53,701 nt of DNA from positions 1-53,701 of the forward strand of contig CAJWQG010000022.1 of the NCBI GenBank assembly GCA_913045175.1, given 5' to 3'. The notes under the pieces are model-generated. The model saw nothing but the letters and a program-made list of their open reading frames with translations, was not told the origin of the DNA and made no database searches. The position numbers were made by a program, and so were the translations under genes. The stretch comes from an uncultured Gammaproteobacteria bacterium. Lineage in GTDB: Bacteria; Pseudomonadota; Gammaproteobacteria; Pseudomonadales; Azotimanducaceae. This document shows, piece after piece, positions 44,742 to 53,701 of this stretch. How positions within the stretch are numbered: position 1 is the first letter of the stretch; every line of letters begins with the position of its first letter.

Positions 44742-46937
44742 TTGGACGTAAGCCATATTCTTGATCCGCTTAATGATGCGCAGCGACAAGCTGTCACACT
44801 GCCCAGAGGTAGTTCACTGGTATTGGCGGGCGCAGGTAGTGGTAAGACTCGCGTGCTTACCCATCGAATTGCCTGGCTGATTCAAACCGAGGGGATCTCA
44901 CCCTTTAGTGTGCTGGCCGTGACTTTCACTAACAAGGCTGCCGCAGAGATGCGCGGACGAATTGAGGCCTTGCTGGAGATGCCAGTTCGCGGGATGTGGG
45001 TTGGGACATTCCACGGCATTGCACATCGCTTGTTGCGCATGCACTACCAGGAAGCGAAGCTACCACAGAACTTTCAGATCATGGATGCAGACGATCAGCT
45101 GCGTTTGGTAAAACGTGTTATTTCAGGTCTGGGGCTGGATGAGAAGAAGTGGCCGGCCAGGCAGGCAGTATGGTTTATCAATTCACAAAAAGATGAAGGT
45201 CTTCGTCCGCATAACATTGAGGACTACGGTGATCTTTACTTTCAAACTCATATTTCCATCTATCGCGCTTACGAAGAGGCTTGCGACAGCGGAGGCATGG
45301 TGGACTTTGCGGAGCTACTGCTGCGAGGACATGAGCTGTGGCTTTCCAACGCCTCGCTGCTAAGACACTACCAAGAGAGATTCGCGTCATTGCTGGTGGA
45401 TGAGTTCCAGGATACCAATACGATTCAGTATGCATGGCTTAGGATTCTGGCCGGAGAGCAGGATAACCTGATGGTGGTCGGTGATGATGATCAGTCTATC
45501 TACGGATGGCGCGGTGCACGTATTGAGAATATTCAGCGCTTCTCCGAGGATTTTAAGGACAGCACCACGATCAGACTGGAGCAGAACTATCGGTCAACGG
45601 GGAGCATTCTGAAAGCGGCGAATCATCTGATAGATAATAATGCGGGTCGATTAGGTAAGGAGCTTTGGACTGACGGTGGAGATGGCGAACTCATTAATCT
45701 GTACTCAGGGTACAACGAAATTGATGAGGCGCGATACATTGCGGAGTGCATAAAAAAATGGAGTACGGAAGGAAACAGACATGATGAAGCCGCCATTCTT
45801 TATCGCTCGAATGCACAATCTAGGGTACTGGAAGAAGCGATGCTTAGAGCCCAGCTACCCTATCGGATCTATGGTGGCCAGCGATTCTTTGAAAGGGCTG
45901 AGATACGTAACGCGCTTGGATATGTTCGGCTGGTGAATCAGCGTGACGCTGACGCATCTTTTGAGCGCGTGGTTAATACGCCACCTCGTGGTATGGGCGA
46001 TCGAACTCTGGATGAGATCCGAAAGGTTGCAAGATCAGAACAGATTTCATTGTGGCAAGCGTCGAAACGATTGGTGGAAGGGGGTGGAACTACTGCCAGA
46101 ACTAGAAATGCCATTGTTGGGTTTCAATCCCTGATCGAGGAAATGGATGACGCAACGTCCGAGACTGATCTTGAAACGTTAATGGAAACCGTTATCGATA
46201 AATCGGGCTTACGCCCCTATTACGAAAAGGAACGAGGGGAACGAGGACAGGCAAGGCTGGAAAATCTTGCTGAACTTGTTTCAGCGGCCCGTACCTTTGA
46301 CCCGGCGGACCTGACGTTTGATCCCGTAGAGGAACAGACGGAACAGCTATCACTTTTATATGAGTTTCTGACCCATGCGTCTTTGGAGGCGGGAGAAGGC
46401 CAGGGGGACCCAAACGAAGACTGTGTACAGCTCATGACCATGCACAGTGCCAAGGGGCTGGAGTTTCCATTAGTGTTCCTGGCGGGAATGGAGGAGGGTC
46501 TGTTTCCACATATGATGTCGCTTGAGGAACCAGGTCGCTTGGAAGAAGAGCGTCGCCTTTGTTATGTTGGTGTCACCAGAGCGATGCGTCAGCTGTATCT
46601 GACGTATGCTGAATCAAGACGACTCAACGGGACCGATAGCTACAACCGTCCATCGCGTTTTGTTAATGAAATCCCGGAAGAACTGGTTCAGGAAGTGCGG
46701 GTTAAAAGTGCGGTGGTTCGACCGGCAAGCGCTGGTGCATTTCGACGATCTACGGCACGCACTAACGAAACGGATACAGATTTTAGACTTGGCCAACGTG
46801 TGGTCCATGCGAAGTTTGGCGAAGGTGTGGTGCTCAACTATGAGGGGCAGGGTAATCAGGCGCGTGTGCACGTAAATTTTTCCGAGGGTAGTAAATGGCT
46901 GATGGTGTCGTTTGCAAACCTTGAGACCATCGCATGA
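44742..46937 (+). CDS. uvrD: DNA helicase II (UvrD)
   Basis: Superfamily 1A 3'-5' helicase of nucleotide excision and mismatch repair. It has 731 residues (E. coli 720). The TTG start at 44742 gives MDVSHILDPLNDAQRQAV, matching the E. coli N-terminus, so a TTG start is favoured. Motif I is AGAGSGKT (29-36), motif II is VDEFQDTN, motif III is VGDDDQSIYGWRGA, and motif VI is CYVGVTRAM. The C-terminal Tudor-like segment (LGQRVVHAKFGEGVVL), known to bind RNA polymerase in UvrD, is present, which favours UvrD over Rep. Confidence 0.95.
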   Translation: MDVSHILDPLNDAQRQAVTLPRGSSLVLAGAGSGKTRVLTHRIAWLIQTEGISPFSVLAVTFTNKAAAEMRGRIEALLEMPVRGMWVGTFHGIAHRLLRMHYQEAKLPQNFQIMDADDQLRLVKRVISGLGLDEKKWPARQAVWFINSQKDEGLRPHNIEDYGDLYFQTHISIYRAYEEACDSGGMVDFAELLLRGHELWLSNASLLRHYQERFASLLVDEFQDTNTIQYAWLRILAGEQDNLMVVGDDDQSIYGWRGARIENIQRFSEDFKDSTTIRLEQNYRSTGSILKAANHLIDNNAGRLGKELWTDGGDGELINLYSGYNEIDEARYIAECIKKWSTEGNRHDEAAILYRSNAQSRVLEEAMLRAQLPYRIYGGQRFFERAEIRNALGYVRLVNQRDADASFERVVNTPPRGMGDRTLDEIRKVARSEQISLWQASKRLVEGGGTTARTRNAIVGFQSLIEEMDDATSETDLETLMETVIDKSGLRPYYEKERGERGQARLENLAELVSAARTFDPADLTFDPVEEQTEQLSLLYEFLTHASLEAGEGQGDPNEDCVQLMTMHSAKGLEFPLVFLAGMEEGLFPHMMSLEEPGRLEEERRLCYVGVTRAMRQLYLTYAESRRLNGTDSYNRPSRFVNEIPEELVQEVRVKSAVVRPASAGAFRRSTARTNETDTDFRLGQRVVHAKFGEGVVLNYEGQGNQARVHVNFSEGSKWLMVSFANLETIA

Positions 46938-46948
46938 GGAGTTATCTA

Positions 46949-48040
46949 ATGTTGTATCGATTTTTTTGTTTGTCAGTGTTGTCGGTGTTGATCGCTGGTT
47001 GTGCAGAGGAGGCGGCAAAGAATACAGACCAGGTGGATAAGACGCAGACGGTTTACAACTGGCGAATGGTAACTACCTGGCCAAAGAATTTTCCGGGTCT
47101 GGGAGTCGCACCAGAAACCCTTGCTACCAGGGTCGCTAAAATGAGCAAAGGTCGCCTTAACATTAAGGTCTACGGTGCTGGAGAAGTGGTACCTGCTATG
47201 GAGGTCTTCGAAGCGGTATCCCAGGGTAGCGCCCAGATGGGGCATGGTGCTGCGTATTATTGGAAGGGAAAGGTCCCGATAGCACAGTTTTTTACTGCGA
47301 TACCGTTTGGTTTAACTGCTCAGGAGATGAACGGCTGGCTGTTGTACGGCGGCGGACTGGATCTATGGCGTGAATTGTATGCACGCTTCAACCTGGTTCC
47401 CATTCCGGGGGGCAATACGGGTGTTCAGATGGCAGGCTGGTTCAATAAAGAGATCAATTCTCTTGAAGACATCCAGGGCATGAAAATGCGAATTCCAGGA
47501 CTTGGCGGAGAAGTGTTCGATCGAGCCGGCGGTGAACCGATACAAACCCCTGGGGGAGAAATATTCACAAGCCTGCAAACAGGAGTGATCGATGCCGCGG
47601 AATGGGTAGGTCCATATAACGACCTGGCGTTCGGGCTGCACCAGGTGGCGAAGTACTACTACTACCCAGGTTGGCAGGAGCCGGGCCCGACCCTCGAGGT
47701 GATTGTCAACAAAGAGGCATACGATTCATTGCCAGAAGATTTGCAGGAGATACTAACTGTGGCATCACTCGCATCCAATCTGGACATGCTTGCGGAGTAT
47801 ACGGCCCGTAATAATGCGGCGCTGGTGGAGCTAGTAGAACAACATGGTGTTGAGGTCAGGCGGTTACCAGATGACGTTATAGAAGAGTTTAAGCGGCTAT
47901 CACTGGAAGTAACCGAGGAGATTATCGATGATGATCCCTTATCTCAGCGTATCTATAAATCCTATAAGGCCTACTATGAAGGGGTCGTGGATTTCCACGA
48001 GATATCTGAAAAGGCTTACATAAATACTCGCGGAAATTAG
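46949..48040 (+). CDS. TRAP transporter substrate-binding lipoprotein, TakP-like (DctP family)
   Basis: Periplasmic binding protein of a sodium-coupled TRAP transporter. ATG 46949 is chosen because GAGGAG lies 7-12 bases before it; an in-frame ATG at 46934 overlaps the uvrD stop. The lipobox LIAGC puts the lipid cysteine at C18. Strong resemblance to the 2-oxo-acid binder TakP: FPGGNTGVQM-type segment (PGGNTGVQMAGWF), MKMRIPGLGGEVF with the carboxylate-binding arginine, DAAEWVGPYNDL, and YYYYPGWQEPGPT. A 2-oxo acid or similar organic anion is therefore the likely substrate. Its 3' end overlaps the convergent dctM by 4 bases. Confidence 0.9.
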   Translation: MLYRFFCLSVLSVLIAGCAEEAAKNTDQVDKTQTVYNWRMVTTWPKNFPGLGVAPETLATRVAKMSKGRLNIKVYGAGEVVPAMEVFEAVSQGSAQMGHGAAYYWKGKVPIAQFFTAIPFGLTAQEMNGWLLYGGGLDLWRELYARFNLVPIPGGNTGVQMAGWFNKEINSLEDIQGMKMRIPGLGGEVFDRAGGEPIQTPGGEIFTSLQTGVIDAAEWVGPYNDLAFGLHQVAKYYYYPGWQEPGPTLEVIVNKEAYDSLPEDLQEILTVASLASNLDMLAEYTARNNAALVELVEQHGVEVRRLPDDVIEEFKRLSLEVTEEIIDDDPLSQRIYKSYKAYYEGVVDFHEISEKAYINTRGN

Positions 48041-49395
48041 GAATACAGTAACGACGGCAACCAGGTGGCAAGGTTGGGTTGCCAGGCCAGAACACACAGC
48101 ATCGCGAGCTGGATGATTATAAAGGGAATAACCCCACGGTAGATTTGAACAGTAGGGATTGACTTGGGCGCTACTCCACGCAAATAAAAGAGCGCGAACC
48201 CGAAAGGTGGGGTCAGAAATGAAGTTTGGAGATTAACTGCAATCATGATACCCAGCCAGATAGGGTCAAAACCCATTGCCATCAGCACAGGACCAACGAT
48301 CGGCACGACCACAAAAGTTATCTCTATAAAATCCAGGATAAATCCGAGAAGAAAAATAACCAGCATGACGACGATCATCGCGCCGATACGTCCACCTGGC
48401 ATGTCGTCGAAGATGCGCTGTACGAGTTCGTCTCCACCGTAGCCCCTGAACACCAGAGAAAACAGCGATGCTCCGATCAAGATGAAGAACACCATGGAGG
48501 TGGTTCTCGTGGCTGACTGGGTGATCTGTTTGAGTTCAGTCAGTCCAAGGGACCGCGCTGCGAGAAGAAGGGAGCCCAATGCCCCAACACCAGCGGCTTC
48601 GGTTGGTGTTGCAACTCCCAATAGGATAGACCCAAGCACGGCGAGGATTAGAATTAGTGGCGGGAAAATGCTTAAGAGTAATTGGGTAACGTCAACTTCT
48701 GTGGTTTCTACCGCGGGCGCTCTATTAGGTTTAACCAGTGCGGTGACCATAAGGTAGGTCGCATAAAGCACTACGAGGAGAAGTCCGGGAATGATTGCGC
48801 CAGCGAACAGGTCACCAACTGACACAGTTTTTGGATTGAAAATTCCCTGCGAAAGTTGGGCCTGCTGATATGCGTTGGATAATACGTCTCCAAGAAGAAC
48901 CAGCGCGATTGAAGGAGGAATAATTTGTCCGAGTGTTCCGGTAGCACAGATGGCCCCGGTAGCGAGCGCTGGATCGTATTTAGCTTTGAGCATAGACGGC
49001 AACGACATGAGCCCCATCGTTACCACGGTCGCGCCAACGATTCCTGTGCTTGCTGCCATTAACATACCTACCACGGTGACAGCGAGCCCAAGACCGCCAG
49101 GCAATGGACCAAACAGATTGCTCATTGATGATAGAAGGCGTTCCGCGATCTTTGATTTTTCAAGAATGACGCCCATAAGGACGAATAGCGGAACGGCGAT
49201 TAGTGTTTGATTGGAAATGATCCCAAACAATCGATTCGGTGCTGCAGTAAGGAAAGCAGAGTCGAACGTGCCTCCGGCGATACCGAGTAATGCTGCAATG
49301 AGGGCTGTGCCAGCGAGTGTTAAGGCAACCGGATAGCCCAGTAGAAGGAGCAGAAATGCGACTCCAACCATAAGCAGTGGGATATACTCGATCAC
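48037..49395 (-). CDS. dctM: TRAP transporter large permease subunit (DctM)
   Basis: Inner-membrane transport subunit. The 452 residues start at GTG 49395, overlapping dctQ by 4 bases. It has about twelve or more hydrophobic spans. DctM landmarks include LIAVPLFVLMGVILEKS, GATVVTMGLMSLPSML, GTLGQIIPPSIALVLLGD and TPTEAAGVGALGSLLLA. It is convergent with the binding-protein gene, and the two probably form one transporter with dctQ. Confidence 0.94.
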   Translation of the reverse strand: MIEYIPLLMVGVAFLLLLLGYPVALTLAGTALIAALLGIAGGTFDSAFLTAAPNRLFGIISNQTLIAVPLFVLMGVILEKSKIAERLLSSMSNLFGPLPGGLGLAVTVVGMLMAASTGIVGATVVTMGLMSLPSMLKAKYDPALATGAICATGTLGQIIPPSIALVLLGDVLSNAYQQAQLSQGIFNPKTVSVGDLFAGAIIPGLLLVVLYATYLMVTALVKPNRAPAVETTEVDVTQLLLSIFPPLILILAVLGSILLGVATPTEAAGVGALGSLLLAARSLGLTELKQITQSATRTTSMVFFILIGASLFSLVFRGYGGDELVQRIFDDMPGGRIGAMIVVMLVIFLLGFILDFIEITFVVVPIVGPVLMAMGFDPIWLGIMIAVNLQTSFLTPPFGFALFYLRGVAPKSIPTVQIYRGVIPFIIIQLAMLCVLAWQPNLATWLPSLLYS

Positions 49396-49907
49396 GTGCT
49401 TGATTCAACCTTCTTATCAAGTAACACGGATAGGTTCCGAAGCAATTCTGCAATTCCCTGGAAGAACAACAGGGCCGCCATTATCGGTATCAGTGTCTTT
49501 ACGAGATACACACCCGGCAAGCCGCCAGGCATGGCGGAGGTCTCTTGGACTGACCAGGAAAACGCCACATAGTCCAGGCTGCCAAAAAATAGAAATACAG
49601 ATACCGGAAGCAGGAAGATGAGGGTTCCAAAGATATCAATCATGCTCTGCGTTCGAACTGAGAGTCGTTGATATACGATGTCGACGCGTACGTGAGCGCG
49701 ATGTTTTAGGGTGTAGGCGATACCCAGCATGAAGACGATGCCATGCATGTAAAGAACTGATTCTTGCATGGCAATCGACCCGAGGTTTAGTGCGTATCTT
49801 GCGACGACGATACAGCAGGTCACCAGCGCCATCGCCAGGGTAAGCCAGGCGATTGTTATTCCCAACCATTCGGACAAGTTGTCGAGCGTATCAATGATCG
49901 TTTGCAT
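49392..49907 (-). CDS. dctQ: TRAP transporter small permease subunit (DctQ)
   Basis: Four-span membrane protein that pairs with DctM. It has 171 residues; hydrophobic spans are at about 15-38, 50-68, 92-112 and 130-155. HRAHVRVDIVYQRLS is the typical cytoplasmic-loop motif. It follows ubiA after 8 bp, so ubiA-dctQ-dctM read as one unit on the minus strand. Confidence 0.9.
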   Translation of the reverse strand: MQTIIDTLDNLSEWLGITIAWLTLAMALVTCCIVVARYALNLGSIAMQESVLYMHGIVFMLGIAYTLKHRAHVRVDIVYQRLSVRTQSMIDIFGTLIFLLPVSVFLFFGSLDYVAFSWSVQETSAMPGGLPGVYLVKTLIPIMAALLFFQGIAELLRNLSVLLDKKVESST

Positions 49908-49915
49908 TAGTTTTC

Positions 49916-50815
49916 TTAGGGGTAAAGAAATAGATCGACGGTGATACTGACGAAAATCACGAGACCAAGCCAGTGATTATTTAGAAAAGCTGAAAAACAA
50001 CCTTCCCGCTCACGTTTCCGGATGAGGAACTGCTGAAAGCCAAAAAGTCCGCCAGCAAGAAGTATCCCGACCAGAAAAGGCCAATGTAGCTCGGCGATCT
50101 TCCATATCAGGTATTGTGCGAACAGAAAACAAAGTTGCAGCGCTCCGATAATCAATCGGTCCATGTCACCAAAAAGAATAGCGGAAGACTTGAGACCCAG
50201 TTTTACATCGTCATCCCTGTCTACCATCGCGTACTCACTGTCGTAGGCAACGGCCCATATCATGTTTGCGATGAACAGCAAGCCTGTCACCTTAGTCACT
50301 TCGTTACTGACAGCAGTGAATGCCATTGGGATCCCAAATGAAAAAGCGATTCCCAGGATAGCCTGTGGCATATAGGTATATCTCTTCATGTAGGGATAGA
50401 TTGCAGCGACTAATGCCCCGGCGGCAGCTAGCAGTAGGGTGACGAGATTAGTGCTGAGCACGAGGAGTAGCGCAAGGAAGCAAAGTACTCCCATAAAAAT
50501 GACGGCTTCGGACACATCGATGTCACCATGGGCGATGGGTCTATCCATGGTCCGTCTGACACGACCGTCGAAATTACGATCTGCGATATCGTTCATGACG
50601 CAGCCGGCAGAACGTGTGAGCACGGTCCCGAGGATGAACACCAGTAACAAATGCCAGCCTGGCCATCCTCCGGCGGCGATCCACAACGCGCCCAAGGTTG
50701 GCCACAACAACAGATAGATTCCTATCGGCTTATCAAGCCTGGCAAGACGAATAAAGTGTGCGCTGCGAGGGAATTGTGACTGAATCGCCATGAGCATCCG
50801 TTCGAGTTGCTTCAT
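49916..50815 (-). CDS. ubiA: 4-hydroxybenzoate polyprenyltransferase
   Basis: Attaches the polyprenyl tail to 4-hydroxybenzoate in ubiquinone synthesis, in the inner membrane. It has 299 residues. Both aspartate-rich motifs are present: NDIADRNFDGRVRRTMDRPI and YAMVDRDDDVKLGLKS. LDKPIGIYLLLWPTLGALWI is a conserved N-terminal block. About eight membrane spans are visible. ubiC is not adjacent. The gene is divergent from a rubredoxin (90 bp). Confidence 0.96.
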   Translation of the reverse strand: MKQLERMLMAIQSQFPRSAHFIRLARLDKPIGIYLLLWPTLGALWIAAGGWPGWHLLLVFILGTVLTRSAGCVMNDIADRNFDGRVRRTMDRPIAHGDIDVSEAVIFMGVLCFLALLLVLSTNLVTLLLAAAGALVAAIYPYMKRYTYMPQAILGIAFSFGIPMAFTAVSNEVTKVTGLLFIANMIWAVAYDSEYAMVDRDDDVKLGLKSSAILFGDMDRLIIGALQLCFLFAQYLIWKIAELHWPFLVGILLAGGLFGFQQFLIRKREREGCFSAFLNNHWLGLVIFVSITVDLFLYP

Positions 50816-50905
50816 TGTGTCGCGTGAGTAGCAAATACGTTAGTATACGTCGCTCCTGTGCGCCTTCAATTAGAAGTTTGGCGAGAATTTAGATAGAGGT
50901 TGTGA
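50816..50905. promoter_or_regulatory. Divergent ubiA / rubredoxin promoter region
   Basis: The 90-bp gap between two divergent starts must contain both promoters. An inverted-repeat-like ACGTTAGTATACGT lies near 50839-50852. AGAGG about 8 bases before the rubredoxin ATG is its ribosome site. No convincing -35/-10 pair was found. Confidence 0.35.
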
Positions 50906-51073
50906 ATGAAGAAGTGGCAATGCATCGTCTGCGGTTTTACCTATGACGAGACTGAAGGACTTGAGTCAGAGGGTATTGCACCGGGCACAAAGTGGGAAGA
51001 TATTCCTGATGACTGGTGTTGCCCTGAATGTGGTGTAGCAAAAGAGGATTTCGACATGGTAGAAGTGGCGTAA
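50906..51073 (+). CDS. Rubredoxin
   Basis: A 55-residue iron-sulphur electron carrier. The two iron-binding pairs are C6-x2-C9 ([11 protein letters not shown]) and C39-x2-C42 ([13 protein letters not shown]), with the usual YDE and DIPDDW between them; an extra cysteine, C38, precedes the second pair. In gammaproteobacteria such proteins serve alkane hydroxylases or oxidative-stress enzymes; no partner reductase or hydroxylase is in the window. It is 3 bp before the symporter gene and may be co-transcribed with it. Confidence 0.95.
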   Translation: MKKWQCIVCGFTYDETEGLESEGIAPGTKWEDIPDDWCCPECGVAKEDFDMVEVA

Positions 51074-51076
51074 CCT

Positions 51077-52330
51077 ATGGATAGGTCACGACTTACCCGC
51101 AATATCATCATAGGGATGGTTGCCGGGTTGCTTGTCGGCTCGATCCTCCATTGGATAGGATCCGAAGAAGGTTTTATTGCAACCTATCTGGTCAACGGAG
51201 TTTTTGATGTTGGCGGGAAAATATTTATTGCCAGCTTGAAGCTGTTAGTGGTACCCCTTGTATTTTTCTCACTTGTTTGTGGCGCAAGTAATCTTTCTGA
51301 TGGTTCAAGCATGGGTCGAATTGGTTTCAAGACTCTAGGCCTCTATCTGTTAACCACTGCAATAGCCATCACGCTGGCGCTTACCATTGCAACGAATATT
51401 AACCCTGGCCTTGGTATCGATCTTGTTACTACAGCGGAGTATGTCGCGAAGCAACCACCGTCATTGACGCAGGTAATTATTGACATCTTTCCTACTAATC
51501 CGCTCAGAGCGATGGCTGAAGGGAATATGTTGCAGGTTATTGTATTCGCGATCCTCATCGGTATCGCTATTAGTCGTTGCGGCGAACCGGGGGAGAGAAT
51601 TAGAGTGTCGTTGAACGACTGGAACGAAGTCGTGATGCGACTGATTCTAATGTTGATGGCTGTCGCTCCCGCTGGGGTGTTCTGTCTTATGGTCACGTTG
51701 TTTGCCAATATGGGTCTTGGCGCCATTGCTGACCTGATCAAATACTTCATGACCGTTGTCCTGGTGCTGCTGGTTCACTTTAGCCTTACCTACAGTATTC
51801 TCCTTCGCTCATTGGCCGGACTTAACCCGGTGACTTTCTACAAAAGATTCGCTCCGGTAATGGCGTACGCATTTAGCACATCTTCAAGCAACGCAACGTT
51901 GCCGATTACCCTTGAGACTGTGGAACACCGTCTTGGGGTTAAAAATGAGATTGCATCCTTCACTGTACCCTTAGGGGCAACCATTAATATGGATGGCACA
52001 GCGATCATGCAGGGTGTGGCGACGGTGTTTATAGCCCAGGCTTACAACATCGATATATCGTTAACTGGCTACTTGATGGTTATTTTGACAGCGACCTTGG
52101 CGTCGATTGGGACTGCTGGTGTGCCAGGTGTGGGGCTAATTACGCTAGCGCTTGTGCTGCAACAAGTTGGTCTACCGGTAGAGGGAATTGCACTGATCAT
52201 TGGCGTCGATCGATTGTTGGATATGATGCGCACGGCAGTTAACGTCACTGGTGATGCTACGGTCTCGACAATTGTCGGGCGTTCCGAGAATAAATTTGAC
52301 GAAAATATATTTGAAGGCAGAAACGCCTGA
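51077..52330 (+). CDS. Dicarboxylate/amino acid:cation symporter (DAACS family)
   Basis: Secondary transporter of the glutamate/aspartate/C4-dicarboxylate family. It has 417 residues and about eight membrane spans plus two hairpins. Hallmarks are the serine-rich hairpin STSSSNATLP, GATINMDGTAIMQ and the substrate/sodium-site segment DRLLDMMRTAVNVTGDA. The aspartate and arginine in DMMRT suggest an acidic amino acid or dicarboxylate substrate. It ends 1 bp before the end of the convergent recG. Confidence 0.93.
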   Translation: MDRSRLTRNIIIGMVAGLLVGSILHWIGSEEGFIATYLVNGVFDVGGKIFIASLKLLVVPLVFFSLVCGASNLSDGSSMGRIGFKTLGLYLLTTAIAITLALTIATNINPGLGIDLVTTAEYVAKQPPSLTQVIIDIFPTNPLRAMAEGNMLQVIVFAILIGIAISRCGEPGERIRVSLNDWNEVVMRLILMLMAVAPAGVFCLMVTLFANMGLGAIADLIKYFMTVVLVLLVHFSLTYSILLRSLAGLNPVTFYKRFAPVMAYAFSTSSSNATLPITLETVEHRLGVKNEIASFTVPLGATINMDGTAIMQGVATVFIAQAYNIDISLTGYLMVILTATLASIGTAGVPGVGLITLALVLQQVGLPVEGIALIIGVDRLLDMMRTAVNVTGDATVSTIVGRSENKFDENIFEGRNA

Positions 52331-52331
52331 C

Positions 52332-53701
52332 TCAAACTTGGCTTAGCTGATCAGGTATTGAGGTCCAGCGATGAATCAGCAGGTCTATTGTTGCTGGGTC
52401 TTTTTCGAATAGTTCATCGGACGACGTCTTAACTGCACCTAGTAAATGACTGTCGCGTATGAGATCCGCTATCTTAAATTGAAGGCTGCCAGATTGTTTG
52501 CTTCCAAGAAGTTCTCCAGGTCCGCGTATTTTTAGATCCTCTTCAGCGATGAAGAACCCATCGCTGCTGTGTCGCATGACCGAGAGCCGCTGTTTGCTGA
52601 GTTCTCCAAGAGGAGGATGGTACAACAGCAGGCAATGACTCTCGGCAACGCCGCGGCCTACTCTGCCTCGCAGCTGGTGAAGTTGCGCTAGCCCTAACCT
52701 TTCAGAGTTTTCGATGATCATTAGTGTTGCATTGGGTACATCGACCCCGACCTCAATCACTGTTGTGGCGACAAGTAGATCAATGGATCCTTGCTTAAAC
52801 CCATCCATCACACTGGTTTTTTCTCCGTGGTTCATGCGACCGTGAATGAGGCCGACGGTAAGTTCCGGTAGCGCGGCGGTGAGTTCTTTTGCAGCCGCCT
52901 CAGCCGCCTGGCTTTCCAGAACCTCGGATTCTTCGATTAACGTACACACCCAGTAGGCCTGTGCGCCCTTTGCGCATAGTGCACGTATGCGCTCTACCAC
53001 TTCTTGTCTGCGATTCTCTGGTAATACGCTGGTGGTGATTGGCATTCGACCGGGTGGCAGCTCGTCGATTGTTGATGCATCCATATCAGCGTACATACTC
53101 ATGGTTAATGTGCGGGGGATTGGAGTTGCGGTCATAACGAGCTGATGGGGGATGGTGGCGGTACCTTTCTGTCGCAGCGCGAGTCGTTGATGCACACCGA
53201 AACGGTGTTGTTCATCGATGATAATCAGACCCAGATCTTTGAATTGAACATCTTTTTGAAACAGGGCATGTGTGCCTATTATCACTCGTGCATTTCCACT
53301 AGCAATCATCCCCAGTTCTTCGCTACGCGCTTTTCCTTTGACCTTTCCCGATAGCCAGGCGGTTTGAATACCAAGGGGAGTAAGCCATTGATCGAAGTTT
53401 GCGAAATGTTGCTCGGCGAGGACTTCTGTAGGAGCCATGATAGCGGTTTGCAGGTTGTTCTCGAAGGCATGGGTTGCTGCGACCGCTGCGACGACAGTTT
53501 TACCGGATCCCACATCTCCCTGTAATAAACGCAACATCGGACTATTTCTAGCAAGGTCCGCACTGATTTTCAGCAAAACACGTTGTTGCGAGCCGGTTAA
53601 TTTGAATCCCAGGTTATCGACCAACTCTGCACAAACGCTACCTGGCGGGTTTAGCGGCAGCGCACTTTGAGAATTGATCTGGTCTCTAAGGAAACGCAGA
53701 C
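52332..53701 (-). CDS. recG: ATP-dependent DNA helicase RecG (5' end outside window)
   Basis: Branch-migration helicase acting on stalled forks and Holliday junctions. The visible 456 codons are the C-terminal two thirds; the frame stays open to the edge (LRFLRDQINSQSALPLNPPG), so the ATG at 53624 is internal. Motif I is LQGDVGSGKTVVAA, with the preceding LTGSQQRVL. Motif II is IIIDEQHRFGV, motif III is VMTATPIPRTL, and motif VI is QLRGRVGRG. The N-terminal wedge domain lies beyond the window. Confidence 0.96.
   Translation of the reverse strand, partial: LRFLRDQINSQSALPLNPPGSVCAELVDNLGFKLTGSQQRVLLKISADLARNSPMLRLLQGDVGSGKTVVAAVAATHAFENNLQTAIMAPTEVLAEQHFANFDQWLTPLGIQTAWLSGKVKGKARSEELGMIASGNARVIIGTHALFQKDVQFKDLGLIIIDEQHRFGVHQRLALRQKGTATIPHQLVMTATPIPRTLTMSMYADMDASTIDELPPGRMPITTSVLPENRRQEVVERIRALCAKGAQAYWVCTLIEESEVLESQAAEAAAKELTAALPELTVGLIHGRMNHGEKTSVMDGFKQGSIDLLVATTVIEVGVDVPNATLMIIENSERLGLAQLHQLRGRVGRGVAESHCLLLYHPPLGELSKQRLSVMRHSSDGFFIAEEDLKIRGPGELLGSKQSGSLQFKIADLIRDSHLLGAVKTSSDELFEKDPATIDLLIHRWTSIPDQLSQV

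Noticed and set aside
53332-53624. recG starting at the ATG at 53624
   Set aside because: The frame continues to the window edge with RecG-like sequence, and the N-terminal wedge domain would be missing.

Overview
The window is the replication-origin region of a gammaproteobacterial chromosome. Gene order is close to the origin region of Pseudomonas: rpmH-rnpA-yidD-yidC-mnmE-mnmG-rsmG-parA-parB-atpIBEFHAGDC-glmU-glmS on the right. On the left are dnaA-dnaN-recF-gyrB, gmhB-glyS-glyQ, tag, an LpxL-type acyltransferase, trkA-rsmB-fmt-def, then tsaP-dprA. Protein families and lengths match this group throughout. A Pseudomonadales-like, aerobic, ubiquinone-using organism (terminal cytochrome oxidase, ubiA, F1Fo ATP synthase with a proton-type c subunit) is the best guess; the genus cannot be read from the sequence.

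Layout. 1-960: coxB (minus, cut by the window edge), then a 322-bp gap. 1283-6296 (minus): prlC, aroE, tsaC, purE and a broken dprA. 6379-7458: a broken tsaP (LysM protein). 7581-13725 (plus): def, fmt, rsmB, trkA, trkH and a methyltransferase. 13691-15171 (minus): acyltransferase and tag. 15250-18795 (plus): glyQ, glyS, gmhB. 18779-25867 (minus): gyrB, recF, two different dnaN genes in tandem, dnaA. 25868-26434: AT-rich oriC with DnaA boxes and the rpmH promoter. 26435-44737 (plus): ribosomal protein L34, RNase P protein, membrane insertion, tRNA/rRNA modification, chromosome partition, ATP synthase and cell-wall amino-sugar genes. 44742-48040 (plus): uvrD and a TakP-like TRAP binding protein. 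48037-50815 (minus): TRAP dctM and dctQ, and ubiA. 50906-52330 (plus): rubredoxin and a dicarboxylate symporter. 52332-53701 (minus): recG, cut by the window edge.

How it works together. dnaA, the clamps, recF and gyrB form one tightly packed run reading away from oriC, and the rpmH-to-atp run reads away on the other side, so most genes are co-oriented with replication. A perfect 16-bp parS palindrome inside recF is the expected loading site for the ParB encoded about 12 kb away, beyond oriC.

Most notable. (1) Two full-length, clearly diverged beta-clamp genes lie side by side between dnaA and recF. The recF-side copy keeps the canonical partner-binding pocket and C-terminus, while the dnaA-side copy has changed several pocket positions. 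(2) The neighbouring tsaP (type IV pilus secretin-associated) and dprA (transformation) genes are both broken by stops and frameshifts while every neighbour is intact, suggesting loss of natural DNA uptake. No mobile elements, tRNA or rRNA genes, CRISPR arrays or convincing intrinsic terminators were seen.
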